A stretch of 64,000 nucleotides of DNA from Chryseobacterium sp. H1D6B (GCF_029892445.1 NZ_JARXVJ010000001.1:3038001-3102000); one strand, 5' to 3'; positions 24,399 through 34,154 are shown, numbered from the stretch's first letter. The notes: generated by a model not told the origin, from the sequence alone. Program-made: numbers and translations.

Positions 24399-26753
24399 AT
24401 GAAGAGATATCTACTATTTTTTTCTTTTTTCTTAGTCACTTCGACTTTTTTATATTCTCAAAATACAACAGCACCCAGGAAACCGCAAAAGGAAAAGTTT
24501 TCCTCCCTAACTATGAAAGCAGGAGCTTTTATTGATGTTAATGCGGCAGGTTATAATGAATCTGCTTTTAGCATTACTCAATTGGTGAAAGATGTTTTGA
24601 TATCATCCGGAACAAATTCCTGTATTACGCCTAATGTATCTAATGTTCAGGTAAGTCCTAATACAGCTGTGACTGATCCAAATAGAGCATGGGGATATTT
24701 TCATAAAGCAACTACAGCGTTTCCATTTAAAGATGGAATTATATTATCTACAGGATATGCCAATAAAGCTGGGAATTCTGCGGCAGCAGGTACGCTTGGT
24801 GATGCTTTAGGAAGCGGTAGTGATGCAGATCTAGTAGCGGCGACTAATCCAACAAAAACTTTATATGATGCTGTTGTTTTAGAATTTGATTTCGTTCCTA
24901 CCTCATCACAGGTGAAATTTAACTATTTATTTGCTTCTGAAGAATACACCGGTTCATTTCCATGCAGTTACTCAGATGCATTTGCTTTGTTGTTAAGACC
25001 AGTTTCTGGTGGCCCTTACACTAATATGGCTGTACTGCCAAGCGGAGCAGGACCTGTAAGTGTTACTAATATCCACCCGGCTATCGCCGGCTCATGTGCT
25101 GCTATTAATGAGCAGTATTTTGGAGGATATAATACGTCCAATATCGAGACCAACTTTAACGGAAGAACAATTCCGCTTACTGCAACAGCAACGGTAGTTC
25201 CCGGGCAGGCTTATCATTTTAAGATGGTATTGGCCGATGCCGGAGATACATCATATGATTCTGCAGTATTTTTAGAAGGAGGTTCTTTTAATATTGGAGT
25301 AGATTTATTAGATAATAATGGAGCTACTTTACCTTCAGATATCAATGTGTGTGATAATGTGCCGCAAGTGCTTACAGCTTCAGTGAGTGACCCTATCATG
25401 ACCTACCAGTGGTTTTTTAACGGAACTGCTGTGCCTGGTGCTACGACTAACTCTATTACAGCTGTACAGCCGGGAACATATACCATTGAAGTAAGCGTCC
25501 CTGGAAATCCATGTCCAGGTAAGGCAACGATCCAGATTCACGGGGGTACCACTCCTGTAGCACAAGATGCTACATTGCTCCTCTGCAGTACACCGGATAT
25601 TACTACTTTTGATTTGAGTACTATAATGCCCTCAATAAGTACGACGCCTGGAGCAGTATTTCATTTTTATGTCAATCAGGCAGATGCAGTAGCCCAAAAT
25701 GATAGTTATCTTACCAATATACTGAACTATAATGGTAATGACGGCCAGATTTTATATGTTGTTGTTTCTAACGGCGGCTTTTGCAGCAAACTGGTTAAAT
25801 TGACATTATTAAAAGAAGTAACGCCTACAGCACATCTTGTTTCTACTAAATTAAAAATATGTCCTGGGGATTCTGTAAATCTAACGGCAACGGGAGGTGT
25901 TACTTATCTATGGGATAATTTTACTGGAACAGGAGGTACACAGACTGCCACACTTTATAATACAACAGTATTCAAAGTATATGCTATCGGAGCTAAAGGG
26001 TGTAAATCTTTACTGCCTGCAATCGTAACAGTAGAAGTTGTTCCTGAAATTACAACTCCATTAAAAGATGTTGAAATGTGTACCGGCGACAGAGTAACTT
26101 TAGATGCCGGAGCAGGTCCTAACTATAAATATTTATGGAGCACAGGAGCTGTAACCCAGACTATAAACGTAGATCAATTTGGAATTTATACAGTAACTAT
26201 CGATAATGGATACTGTACTAAAACATTCACTGTAAAAGTGATGGGAGCAGCGTCGCCATTTGTTACCGCCCTTAATTATGGCAACAATACTTTAACGGTT
26301 ACTGCTGAAAATACTCCGATTAATAATATATACGGAATTTTAGAATATTCTATTGACGGCGGCATCAATTGGCAGACATCAAATGTGTTTCCTGGTCTGC
26401 TGAATAATATTACTTATAACATTCAAGTGAGAGTACAGGGCACTCATTGTGTGGGAGCACTGGAGTTCTTTACCCTGCATGTCAATAATCTTATTACCCC
26501 TAATCAGGATGGTGTTAATGATGTACTGGATCTTACGGCTTTTGGAGAATTTAAAAACTTTACGGGATCTATTTATGACAGATATGGAGTAGAAATGTTC
26601 AGGTTCTCAAAACAGACTCCGGTATGGGATGGAACTGTAGGAGGAAAAAGATTATCTACAGCAACTTACTGGTATAAATTCAATTTTGAATATCCTAAAT
26701 CCAAGGCTCAGATGAACTGGTCTGGATGGATCATGTTGAAAAACAGAGAATAA
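24399..26753 (+). CDS. Choice-of-anchor L surface protein, T9SS type B (copy 3)
   Basis: 784 residues, nearly the same length as copy 1 and clearly its closest relative in the trio: several long blocks are almost identical (for example NGRTIPLTATATVVPGQAYH and the VVVSNGGFCSKLVKLTL region). In order: signal peptide ending STFLYSQ, anchor-L domain (about 40-305), Ig-like module, KICPGDSVNLTATGG and CTGDRVTLDAGAG modules, and the type B T9SS domain (about 698-784, ITPNQDGVNDV). It is an exported, surface-bound protein of unknown binding partner. Its promoter region lies just beyond the insertion sequence and appears intact. Confidence 0.9.
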   Translation: MKRYLLFFSFFLVTSTFLYSQNTTAPRKPQKEKFSSLTMKAGAFIDVNAAGYNESAFSITQLVKDVLISSGTNSCITPNVSNVQVSPNTAVTDPNRAWGYFHKATTAFPFKDGIILSTGYANKAGNSAAAGTLGDALGSGSDADLVAATNPTKTLYDAVVLEFDFVPTSSQVKFNYLFASEEYTGSFPCSYSDAFALLLRPVSGGPYTNMAVLPSGAGPVSVTNIHPAIAGSCAAINEQYFGGYNTSNIETNFNGRTIPLTATATVVPGQAYHFKMVLADAGDTSYDSAVFLEGGSFNIGVDLLDNNGATLPSDINVCDNVPQVLTASVSDPIMTYQWFFNGTAVPGATTNSITAVQPGTYTIEVSVPGNPCPGKATIQIHGGTTPVAQDATLLLCSTPDITTFDLSTIMPSISTTPGAVFHFYVNQADAVAQNDSYLTNILNYNGNDGQILYVVVSNGGFCSKLVKLTLLKEVTPTAHLVSTKLKICPGDSVNLTATGGVTYLWDNFTGTGGTQTATLYNTTVFKVYAIGAKGCKSLLPAIVTVEVVPEITTPLKDVEMCTGDRVTLDAGAGPNYKYLWSTGAVTQTINVDQFGIYTVTIDNGYCTKTFTVKVMGAASPFVTALNYGNNTLTVTAENTPINNIYGILEYSIDGGINWQTSNVFPGLLNNITYNIQVRVQGTHCVGALEFFTLHVNNLITPNQDGVNDVLDLTAFGEFKNFTGSIYDRYGVEMFRFSKQTPVWDGTVGGKRLSTATYWYKFNFEYPKSKAQMNWSGWIMLKNRE

Positions 26754-26775
26754 ATAATACATAATGCATCTGCCT

Positions 26776-26809
26776 AAAAAAAAGCCTTTCAATTTTGAAA
26801 GGCTTTTTT
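26776..26809. terminator. Bidirectional terminator between anchor-L copy 3 and rsmA
   Basis: A perfect stem (AAGCCTTTCAA / TTGAAAGGCTT) with A and T runs on its two sides serves the converging genes. Confidence 0.88.
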
Positions 26810-26814
26810 GTTTT

Positions 26815-27585
26815 TTATTGGTTTTCTTTCCAAAGTTTGGTGAAATCTATAAAATCGCGGACACTTAATTCTTCAGCCCGTTTATCTAAAAAGGGATGTG
26901 TTTTTAGCTCCTCAGGAATATTTAATACCTTTAATGAATTTGAAAGTTTCTTTCTTCTCTGGTTAAATCCTGCCTTTACAATCTGTTTAAAAAGAATCTC
27001 ATTTCCGACTAATCCTTCTTTTGGATTTCTTGTCAGCCTGATCACTCCTGATTTTACTTTTGGAGGCGGATTAAATACATTCTCGTGGACAGTAAACAGA
27101 TAAGATACATCATAATAAGCCTGAACCAAAACAGAAAGAATTCCGTAATCCTTTGTTCTTGGAACACCAGCTGTTCTTTCAGCAACTTCCTTTTGGAACA
27201 TTCCTACCATTTCAGGAACCGACTCGTAATGATCGATGATTTTAAATAAGATCTGCGAAGAAATATTATAAGGAAAGTTTCCAATAATAGAGATCTGTTC
27301 CCCGCCTATAAACGCAAAATCCTGTTTTAGAAAATCTCCTACAAAGGTATCTTCTGTAATTTTAGAATAATGTTTTTTCAGGTATTCTATAGATTCTGTA
27401 TCTATTTCTGCAAGATAGATCTTCTGGTCTTTTTCCAAAAGATATTTGGTGAGAACCCCCATTCCTGGACCTACTTCCATGATGTTGTGGTAGTTCTCAA
27501 AACTTAGCCCTTCTACAATTTTTCTGGCGATGTTTTCATCCGTCAAAAAGTGTTGACCAAGATGTTTTTTTGCTTTTACACTCAA
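26815..27585 (-). CDS. rsmA: 16S rRNA (adenine1518-N6/1519-N6)-dimethyltransferase
   Basis: KsgA/RsmA dimethylates two adjacent adenines in the helix 45 loop of 16S rRNA with S-adenosylmethionine, a late small-subunit assembly step. 256 residues. The N-terminal KKHLGQHFLTDENIA, the SAM-binding EVGPGMGVLT (residues 37-46) and the catalytic NFPYNIS motif are all present. It stands alone on the minus strand and diverges from ftsX. Confidence 0.97.
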   Translation of the reverse strand: MSVKAKKHLGQHFLTDENIARKIVEGLSFENYHNIMEVGPGMGVLTKYLLEKDQKIYLAEIDTESIEYLKKHYSKITEDTFVGDFLKQDFAFIGGEQISIIGNFPYNISSQILFKIIDHYESVPEMVGMFQKEVAERTAGVPRTKDYGILSVLVQAYYDVSYLFTVHENVFNPPPKVKSGVIRLTRNPKEGLVGNEILFKQIVKAGFNQRRKKLSNSLKVLNIPEELKTHPFLDKRAEELSVRDFIDFTKLWKENQ

Positions 27586-27676
27586 AGTTTTTATGATTTT
27601 ATTAACAGTGATTTTCTCTATTTCGTTCCCAAATTTCGGAAGTTTTTTTCTATTTTAGCCAAAAAATTTAATATTA

Positions 27677-28576
27677 ATGGCTAAATCTGTAGATGAGTTT
27701 AATAAGAAAAGGCTTCGGTCCAGCAATATTACTGTTGTAATAAGTATTGCCTTAGTGTTATTTTTGTTAGGATTGATGGGGCTTATTTTAATCAATGCCC
27801 AGAAATATTCCGACTATATTAAAGAGCAGTTGGTTGTCAACGCTTATTTTGATGAGAATTATGATGCTAAAGATTCTGTAAAGATTGCTAAACTTGAAGA
27901 AGAAACTTTTAAAAAAGTACAGACATTGGCTCCTGTAAAGAGAGCAACTTATATTTCAAGAGAAATGGCTGGTAAGGAGGCAAAAGCAAGTATGGGGATT
28001 GACACAGACGCACTTTTTGAAGAAAATATTTTCCCTTCCTCTATCGAAGTTGCTTTAAAACCTGAATATGTAGATCCTGCAAAAATTGATGAAGCCATAA
28101 AAACGCTTAAGTCCGTTCCCGGAATTGTTGATGTAAAAAACAACAGTACTTTGATGGTGGACGTATACAATAATTTGAACAGAATTTTAAAATGGATCTT
28201 AGGATTCTCTATTTTATTCTTGGTATTGGCAGTTGTATTGATCAATAACTCTATTCGTCTGAAAATTTTCTCTAAAAGATTTATTATTAAGACCATGCAG
28301 CTGGTAGGGGCGAAGAGAAGATTTATTCTGAAGCCTTTCATTATTGAAGCGGTAATTTTAGGATGTATTGGTTCCTTTTTAGGACTTGTAGCACTATGCG
28401 GAGTCTGGTATTATTTCACTCAAGAAATCGGATCAGCATTTGTACAGGACAACCAGCAGTATTTCTGGTTAGTTTTATTGGTTTTCGGAGTCGGAATCTT
28501 TATCACAGTACTAAGTACAATTGTTGCGACTTGGAGATTCTTAAAAACAAATGTTGACGATTTATATTACTCTTAG
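27677..28576 (+). CDS. ftsX: Cell division protein FtsX
   Basis: FtsX is the membrane partner of the ATPase FtsE; the complex activates peptidoglycan hydrolases at the division site. The 299 residues show the FtsX layout: a first membrane span (about 20-42), a periplasmic domain (about 45-165) and three further spans of the FtsX permease domain (about 170-290), including NNSIRLKIFSKRFIIKTMQL. ftsE is not adjacent. It begins the conserved run ftsX-DUF3098-uppP-truB. Confidence 0.95.
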   Translation: MAKSVDEFNKKRLRSSNITVVISIALVLFLLGLMGLILINAQKYSDYIKEQLVVNAYFDENYDAKDSVKIAKLEEETFKKVQTLAPVKRATYISREMAGKEAKASMGIDTDALFEENIFPSSIEVALKPEYVDPAKIDEAIKTLKSVPGIVDVKNNSTLMVDVYNNLNRILKWILGFSILFLVLAVVLINNSIRLKIFSKRFIIKTMQLVGAKRRFILKPFIIEAVILGCIGSFLGLVALCGVWYYFTQEIGSAFVQDNQQYFWLVLLVFGVGIFITVLSTIVATWRFLKTNVDDLYYS

Positions 28577-28579
28577 AAA

Positions 28580-28876
28580 ATGAGCAAAAAAACAAATAAA
28601 TTTTCCGCAGCAGAGTTTGGTAAAGAAACCGAAAGAGCACAGGAAAAACCTTTTTATTTCGGACAGCAGAATTTTAAATGGATGCTGATAGGCTTGGCAT
28701 TTATTGTTGTCGGTTTCCTTTTAATGATGGGACCTGATGCCAATACTGTTGACGGAAAGTATGACCCAAATTCTTGGAATGACGGAGTTTTCTCTATCAG
28801 AAGAATCAGAATTGCACCGCTGTTTGTGGTGATAGGTTTCGTTATAGAAATATATGCGATCTTAAAAAGAAAATAA
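28580..28876 (+). CDS. DUF3098 family membrane protein
   Basis: A 98-residue protein with two hydrophobic spans (about residues 37-54 and 75-94) and a polar N-terminus (EKPFYFGQQNFKWMLIG), matching DUF3098, a family restricted to Bacteroidetes. Function is unknown. It starts three bases after ftsX and stands next to uppP, as in many flavobacteria, so a role in envelope assembly or division is a reasonable inference from context only. Confidence 0.88.
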   Translation: MSKKTNKFSAAEFGKETERAQEKPFYFGQQNFKWMLIGLAFIVVGFLLMMGPDANTVDGKYDPNSWNDGVFSIRRIRIAPLFVVIGFVIEIYAILKRK

Positions 28877-28899
28877 TATAAAATTTTATTTTAAAGATT

Positions 28900-28965
28900 A
28901 AGAAATGGAGAAATTTAGACTAAACTTTATGCTGAATTTCAAAACTTCTTAATCTTTAAATTTTT
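28900..28965 (+). terminator. Long inverted repeat with T run inside the ftsX-uppP run
   Basis: Perfect 15-bp arms (TTTAAAGATTAAGAA at 28900-28914 and its complement at 28946-28960) enclose 31 bases that can also pair in part (GAAATT/AATTTC) and are followed by five Ts. It sits 14 bases before uppP. It may be a partial terminator, an mRNA-processing hairpin, or a site controlling uppP. Confidence 0.6.
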
Positions 28966-28973
28966 ACTACAAT

Positions 28974-29792
28974 ATGGATTTAATCAAAGCAATTATTATT
29001 GCCATTATAGAAGGGTTGACAGAGTATCTGCCTATTTCCTCTACTGCGCACATGGGTTTTACTGCAAACTTATTGGGCTTACAAGAAGATGAGTTTCTGA
29101 AGATGTTTCAGGTTTCCATTCAGTTTGGTGCTATTTTATCTGTTGTAGTAGCCTATTGGAAGAAATTCTTTGATTTTAAGAATATTCAGTTTTATATCAA
29201 ACTGGCTTTTGCGGTTGTACCGGCATTGGTCTTAGGATATTTATTTGATGATAAAATTGAGGCTGTTCTGGGAAATCAGATTGCTATTTCATCAGTATTG
29301 GTTTTAGGCGGTGTTGTACTTTTATTTGCGGATAAATGGTTCAAAAACCCTGTAATTGATGATGAAAAAGGGGTTTCAGTTAAGAAAGCAGTAATCATTG
29401 GATTCTGGCAGTGTCTGGCTATGATGCCGGGGACGAGCAGAAGCGCCGCATCCATTATTGGAGGGATGTCCCAAGGGCTGACAAGAAAAGCAGCGGCAGA
29501 ATTTTCTTTCTTTTTAGCAGTTCCTACCATGCTGGCCGTTACCGTATATTCTGTTTTCCTTAAAACTTGGGGAAAAGAAACAGCAATGCCTCAAAAAGGA
29601 TATGAAATGATTATGGCATCCCAAGATCATATTTTGATCTTTGTTGTTGGAAATGTTGTAGCATTTATTGTGGCATTAATTGCAATCAAAGCGTTTATTG
29701 GAGTATTAAACAAATATGGTTTTAAGCCTTGGGGCTGGTATAGAATTATTGTTGGTATTGCCCTTCTGATTTACTTTTATTGTTTTAAATAA
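28974..29792 (+). CDS. uppP: Undecaprenyl-diphosphatase
   Basis: UppP (BacA) is a membrane phosphatase that recycles undecaprenyl pyrophosphate to the monophosphate carrier for cell-wall synthesis; extra copies give bacitracin resistance. 272 residues with multiple spans. The catalytic motifs EGLTEYLPISSTAHM (starting at Glu13) and MPGTSRSAASI are intact. It lies between DUF3098 and truB. Confidence 0.97.
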   Translation: MDLIKAIIIAIIEGLTEYLPISSTAHMGFTANLLGLQEDEFLKMFQVSIQFGAILSVVVAYWKKFFDFKNIQFYIKLAFAVVPALVLGYLFDDKIEAVLGNQIAISSVLVLGGVVLLFADKWFKNPVIDDEKGVSVKKAVIIGFWQCLAMMPGTSRSAASIIGGMSQGLTRKAAAEFSFFLAVPTMLAVTVYSVFLKTWGKETAMPQKGYEMIMASQDHILIFVVGNVVAFIVALIAIKAFIGVLNKYGFKPWGWYRIIVGIALLIYFYCFK

Positions 29793-29821
29793 TTCTAGTT
29801 TAAAATTTATTTCCTGAAATA

Positions 29822-30520
29822 ATGACTGCCGAAAACATATTAGAAGGCCATATTTTTTTATTAGACAAACCTTTGGATTGGACGTCTTTTCAGGCGGTTA
29901 ATAAAATGAAATATAAACTCAAAAGTGAGTTTAATCTTCCTAAGAAATTTAAAATTGGACATGCAGGAACATTGGATCCCAGAGCAACAGGGCTTCTAAT
30001 CGTCTGCACGGGTAAATTCACAAAAAAAATCCCTGAAATCCAGGATGCTCCTAAAGAATACTGGACTGAAGTGAAAATAGGCGTTCAGACCGAAAGTTAC
30101 GACACCGAAAAACCAGAGATCCTGCCTCAGGATATTTCTCATATTACAGAAGACAATATCAAAGAAGCTTTGGAGAAATTTGTTGGAGAAATTGAACAGA
30201 AGCCGCCCGTTTTCTCTGCTATAAAAATTGACGGTAAAAGAGCCTATGATTTAGCCAGAGCAGGCACAGAGGTAGAAATGAAATCTAGAAAAACTACTAT
30301 TCATTATATTCAGGATATTGAAATTGACCTTCCCTTTATTCGTTTTATAGTAGGCTGCTCAAAAGGAACTTACATCCGCAGTTTAGCTCATGATATAGGA
30401 CAGAAACTTGGAGTAGGAGGCTATTTGACGCAATTGAAGAGAACCAAAATCGGGGACTACAACATTGAAGATGCTACAGATCAGTTTTTGGAAAATGATT
30501 TTAAATTTGAAAATAATTAA
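29822..30520 (+). CDS. truB: tRNA pseudouridine(55) synthase
   Basis: TruB isomerises U55 in the T loop of tRNAs. 232 residues, the short form without a C-terminal PUA domain. [14 protein letters not shown] carries the catalytic Asp52; the N-terminal [11 protein letters not shown] and later [10 protein letters not shown] blocks are typical. It follows uppP by 29 bases and precedes a second pseudouridine synthase by 11. Confidence 0.96.
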   Translation: MTAENILEGHIFLLDKPLDWTSFQAVNKMKYKLKSEFNLPKKFKIGHAGTLDPRATGLLIVCTGKFTKKIPEIQDAPKEYWTEVKIGVQTESYDTEKPEILPQDISHITEDNIKEALEKFVGEIEQKPPVFSAIKIDGKRAYDLARAGTEVEMKSRKTTIHYIQDIEIDLPFIRFIVGCSKGTYIRSLAHDIGQKLGVGGYLTQLKRTKIGDYNIEDATDQFLENDFKFENN

Positions 30521-30531
30521 AAAGAAGTAGT

Positions 30532-31257
30532 ATGCAGGAGAAAACACGTATCAATAAATATTTATCGGAAGCCGGATTCTGTTCTAGAAGAGCAGCAGAT
30601 AAACTTCTGGAAGAAGGCAGAATAACAATCAACGGGAAGATTCCTGAATTAGGAACTAAAGTTTCAGATGAAGATATAGTAGAAGTAGACGGGAAACCGA
30701 TTCGTGAATCAGAAGAAGATCCTATTTATATCGCTTTCAATAAACCTGTAGGAGTAGTCTGTACCACAGATTCTAAAAGAGAAAAAGATAATATTATTGA
30801 TTATATTAACCATCCAAAAAGAATTTTTCCGATCGGAAGATTAGATAAACCGAGTGAAGGGTTGATTCTTTTAACGAACGATGGAGATATTGTCAACAAA
30901 ATTCTTAGAGCTAGAAATAATCACGAAAAAGAATATCTAGTGAGAGTTGATAAGCCGATCAATCCGAAATTCCTAGATAAAATGCGGAATGGTGTTCCTA
31001 TTTTAGATACAGTCACAAAAAAATGTGAAGTAGAAAAAATTGATGATATGACTTTCAGAATCGTTCTTACACAGGGACTGAACAGACAGATCCGCAGAAT
31101 GTGTGAATATCTAGGCTATGAAGTAAAAAAACTGAAGAGAATCCGTATAATGAATATCAAATTAGATCTTCCTGTTGGAAAATGGCGTGATCTAACGGAT
31201 GCAGAACTTTCTTCCCTTAACATCCTTCTTGGAGATTCCAGCAAAACTATAGATTAA
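30532..31257 (+). CDS. Pseudouridine synthase of the RsuA/RluB family
   Basis: A 241-residue enzyme with an N-terminal S4 RNA-binding domain (about residues 4-60, [20 protein letters not shown]) and an RsuA-type catalytic domain with [17 protein letters not shown] (catalytic Asp105). The C-terminal [21 protein letters not shown] block points to the RluF/RluB subgroup acting on 23S rRNA (or tRNA, for RluF); the exact target cannot be fixed. It is co-transcribed with truB. Confidence 0.93.
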   Translation: MQEKTRINKYLSEAGFCSRRAADKLLEEGRITINGKIPELGTKVSDEDIVEVDGKPIRESEEDPIYIAFNKPVGVVCTTDSKREKDNIIDYINHPKRIFPIGRLDKPSEGLILLTNDGDIVNKILRARNNHEKEYLVRVDKPINPKFLDKMRNGVPILDTVTKKCEVEKIDDMTFRIVLTQGLNRQIRRMCEYLGYEVKKLKRIRIMNIKLDLPVGKWRDLTDAELSSLNILLGDSSKTID

Positions 31258-31307
31258 GTTATACGTTTAGAGCTGAAATTATCATGTGTAATTTAATGAC
31301 CTCATAA

Positions 31308-32597
31308 CTATTTTAAGTATAATTTCATTCTGGCCTCATATTCAGGTTTTACTTTGATAAGCTTCCAGATCTTCTTATCGTCAGGATTGGAGGTACGGTA
31401 GAAAATAATTTTATCTGCAGAATATTTGAAATAGGGATGGTTCTTAAGCCATTCTTCAGGAGCATCTATTAGTGTATATTTAGCAACATTGGATGAATTC
31501 AACGGGCATGTTGAAATTAATTTTTGTACTAGGTCTTTGTCGATATTGTAGGTTTCTAAGATCTGCTGCTTATTGACAAAGCCTCCCAGCTTTTTTCTGA
31601 AACCTATCATAGAGCCTGCACTTCTCTCATCCAGTCCGAATTCTAAAAGCTGTTTAAAAGTAATAGAATTCAAATCTATTTTTGAAAAATCTGTTTTCTC
31701 CTGCTTGATTTCAGGTTTCTTTCCATCAGTATTTCTGGCAATGACGGAAGCATTAAGGATGATATAAGGTTTTATTTCTTCAAATTTTTCATCTGAGATT
31801 ACGAAACACTTTTGAATATCTTCCAAGGTTTTAAAACTTCCTTTTAAATTTCGGTCTCTGTAGCTTACAATGACCCTTGCTTGGTTTTGAGAGAAGCCTA
31901 ATGCTGCCCATCCATTAATATCCAGAATATTAGGATCAAAAGATTGATGTTTCATCTCCACTGCGGCATAATTTTTTGCATATCCTTTCAAATTTTCGGG
32001 CGTTTTTTCAGGCAGCAGTAAATAAGGAGCTAATTTTTGATAATTTTCAGGGCTGATAATAAAACATTGTTTAAATCTTTCTTTACTGATAAAACTTCCG
32101 CCCAGATATTTTTTATATTTTAAAATAGCTTCTGTCTGATTTTCACTAAAGCCCAATGCAGTCCAGTCTACAGCAGAAAAATGATCAGGATTGAACTTTT
32201 TTGAAATTGTAATTGATTTCTTTTTAAAATTACTGGATCCTGCATCCTTATTCGTCTCTGGAAGTAAAATGTAAGGTTCCAGTGATGCAAATTTTACAGA
32301 AGAAACAGAGTAGCATTTCTTAAACTGTTCCTTTGAAGTAAACTTTCCGCCTAACAAATTTTTATAATTTAAAATACCAATAGCTTGTTTTTCGGAAAAG
32401 CCGTATTGCTGCCATTGCTCTGCATCCAGATCGTTAGGATCAAATTCTGATAAGTGTAATGGAAGCGTACCTTTTGAAATGAATTTAACCCCCGGAAAGT
32501 TTTTATGCTCCAGGCTTGTATATTTCTGAAAAGCATAAAGCATAATCAGCAGTATTCCCAGGAATGCTGCTTTTTGGTAATAGCGTTTTCTCATCAT
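31308..32597 (-). CDS. Membrane-anchored helix-hairpin-helix repeat protein
   Basis: A 429-residue protein with one N-terminal hydrophobic segment (about residues 10-25) and four similar modules of roughly 65 residues each. Each pairs a start such as FDPNDLDAEQWQQYGF with the segment SEKQAIGILNYKN, LLGGKF and a Lys/Cys-rich end; modules start near residues 51, 137, 218 and 300. They resemble the ComEA-type helix-hairpin-helix, a DNA-binding fold also used structurally. It could take part in DNA uptake or other DNA contact in the periplasm; that is inference from the fold. A MerR-type gene lies upstream in the same direction. Confidence 0.85.
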   Translation of the reverse strand: MMRKRYYQKAAFLGILLIMLYAFQKYTSLEHKNFPGVKFISKGTLPLHLSEFDPNDLDAEQWQQYGFSEKQAIGILNYKNLLGGKFTSKEQFKKCYSVSSVKFASLEPYILLPETNKDAGSSNFKKKSITISKKFNPDHFSAVDWTALGFSENQTEAILKYKKYLGGSFISKERFKQCFIISPENYQKLAPYLLLPEKTPENLKGYAKNYAAVEMKHQSFDPNILDINGWAALGFSQNQARVIVSYRDRNLKGSFKTLEDIQKCFVISDEKFEEIKPYIILNASVIARNTDGKKPEIKQEKTDFSKIDLNSITFKQLLEFGLDERSAGSMIGFRKKLGGFVNKQQILETYNIDKDLVQKLISTCPLNSSNVAKYTLIDAPEEWLKNHPYFKYSADKIIFYRTSNPDDKKIWKLIKVKPEYEARMKLYLK

Positions 32598-32740
32598 GCT
32601 GTAAACTTAATAATAAAATTAAGCACTAGCAATCAGTTGGTTATTGAATTTAAAAAGGGGTTGTTTTAACGTATTATTTCAATAGTATGGTTATTGAAAT
32701 AAATCAGAATAATATTTAAACTGAATAATTTTAATTATGA

Positions 32741-33082
32741 CTATTCAGTTTCTTCAACTAAAGAATCCTTAAGTTTTAATAATTCAGCTTTTACAAACTC
32801 TAATCTGTCGATTAATGTAATCGTTTCAGAAATTTTACTGTTTGTAGTCAGTGCAATTCGGGCTCCGTCCAGTGTGTAGCCTTTTTCTTTCACCAGATGA
32901 TAAATGATCTGCAGATTTTTGATGTCTTCAGGAGTGAAATACCGGTTGCCTTTTTTGTTTTTTTTAGGCTTGATAATAGGGAATTCCTGTTCCCAATAAC
33001 GTATCAGCGAAGTGTTTACATCGAAAGCTTTCGCAACTTCACCTATAGAGTAATAGAGTTTATCGGCTAAATTAATTTTCAT
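32741..33082 (-). CDS. MerR family transcriptional regulator
   Basis: A 113-residue MerR-type protein. The N-terminal winged helix (YYSIGEVAKAFDVNTSLIRYWEQEFP, about residues 10-36, then KGNRYFTPEDIKNL) matches the family; a short C-terminal helix replaces the effector domain. No cysteines for metal sensing are seen. It may regulate neighbouring genes; its target is not shown by sequence. Confidence 0.92.
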   Translation of the reverse strand: MKINLADKLYYSIGEVAKAFDVNTSLIRYWEQEFPIIKPKKNKKGNRYFTPEDIKNLQIIYHLVKEKGYTLDGARIALTTNSKISETITLIDRLEFVKAELLKLKDSLVEETE

Positions 33083-33230
33083 TTTCCCAGATCAAGAGTC
33101 AAAGATAAAGATTTTTTAAACCTTGTTACAAATACATGCAGTAAAATGTTCGTTTGAATATTCATTTAGAGTGAAAAAACAGCAGATGGATAAGAAATTG
33201 AATTTCTGTAATCCGTTATTGAAGCCTTGT

Positions 33231-33253
33231 TATTTTTGTTTTCGTTATTTTTG
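33231..33253 (+). promoter_or_regulatory. Two overlapping -7 boxes before the AraC gene
   Basis: TATTTTTG occurs at 33231-33238 and again at 33246-33253, both fitting TAnnTTTG. Transcripts from either would begin after the possible TTG start at 33227, so they support the ATG at 33269. Confidence 0.5.
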
Positions 33254-33268
33254 ACATCAAAATATAGG

Positions 33269-34150
33269 ATGAATTCTATCTCGGTACTTCATATCGACCT
33301 TTTTCAATCAGGGAAGAATGCTTCAGGTTTTTATTTCAATACCATGAAAAATCATCTGGTGACCAGTCATAAACATATTGAAAAACCGCACCGCCATGAC
33401 TTTTATGTTACTGTTCTTTTTACCAAAGGAAAAGGAAGCCACGAGATTGATTTTCAAAAATATGAAGTTTCTGAAGGAAGTCTTTTCTTTATGTCTCCGG
33501 GACAGGTGCACAGCTGGGAACTTTCAGAAGATGCAGACGGATATATTTTCTTTTTTTCTCAGGAATATTACGATATGCATTATGTGAATCATCAGCTTAG
33601 AAATTTTCCTTTTTTCAGTTCTGCGGTTTTTCCTAGAAAATTACAGCTTGAGTCTTCGGGATTACAGAAAGAATTGACTATTTTTAAAGAGATTGAGCAA
33701 GAATATCACTCCCAAAACTTAATGAAAGAGGATTTTATCCATTCGTTGATCACGCAGATATATATCAATGCTGCCAGGCAGTTTGCTAAAGAATATGATA
33801 ATTTTGCTTCCCCGGCGAGTGTTTCCTATTTTAAACATTACCAGGATTTCGAAAATCTGCTGGAACAGTTTTTCACTGCTGAAAAATCAATTTCCTATTA
33901 TGCCTCACTAATGGATGTTTCGTCTAAGCATTTGAACCGGATTGTCCAGACTGTAGTGCAGAAGACCGCTACCGAAGTTATTACTGAAAGAGTTGTTTTA
34001 GAAGCAAAAAGAATGCTGATGTATCTTGATGAAAGCCTTGTAGAGATCGCCTTCCGTTTAGGGTATGAAGAATATTCTTATTTTGCAAGAGTATTCCGGA
34101 AGAGTTCCGGAATGACTCCTACACAATTTATTAAAAAATATAAATCCTAA
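33269..34150 (+). CDS. AraC family transcriptional regulator
   Basis: About 293 residues: an N-terminal cupin-like sensor domain (HKHIEKPHRHDFYVTVLF, SPGQVHSWELSEDADGYIFFFS, about residues 30-120) and a C-terminal pair of AraC helix-turn-helices (about 195-290, AFRLGYEEYSYFARVFRKSSGMTPTQF). I use the ATG at 33269; an upstream TTG at 33227 would add 14 residues but lies before the likely promoter boxes. The ligand is unknown. It converges on ccoG with only four bases between. Confidence 0.93.
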   Translation: MNSISVLHIDLFQSGKNASGFYFNTMKNHLVTSHKHIEKPHRHDFYVTVLFTKGKGSHEIDFQKYEVSEGSLFFMSPGQVHSWELSEDADGYIFFFSQEYYDMHYVNHQLRNFPFFSSAVFPRKLQLESSGLQKELTIFKEIEQEYHSQNLMKEDFIHSLITQIYINAARQFAKEYDNFASPASVSYFKHYQDFENLLEQFFTAEKSISYYASLMDVSSKHLNRIVQTVVQKTATEVITERVVLEAKRMLMYLDESLVEIAFRLGYEEYSYFARVFRKSSGMTPTQFIKKYKS

Positions 34151-34154
34151 GATT

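Noticed and set aside
33227..33268. Upstream TTG start for the AraC regulator
   Set aside because: It lies before two promoter-like boxes and adds 14 hydrophobic residues unlike the family.
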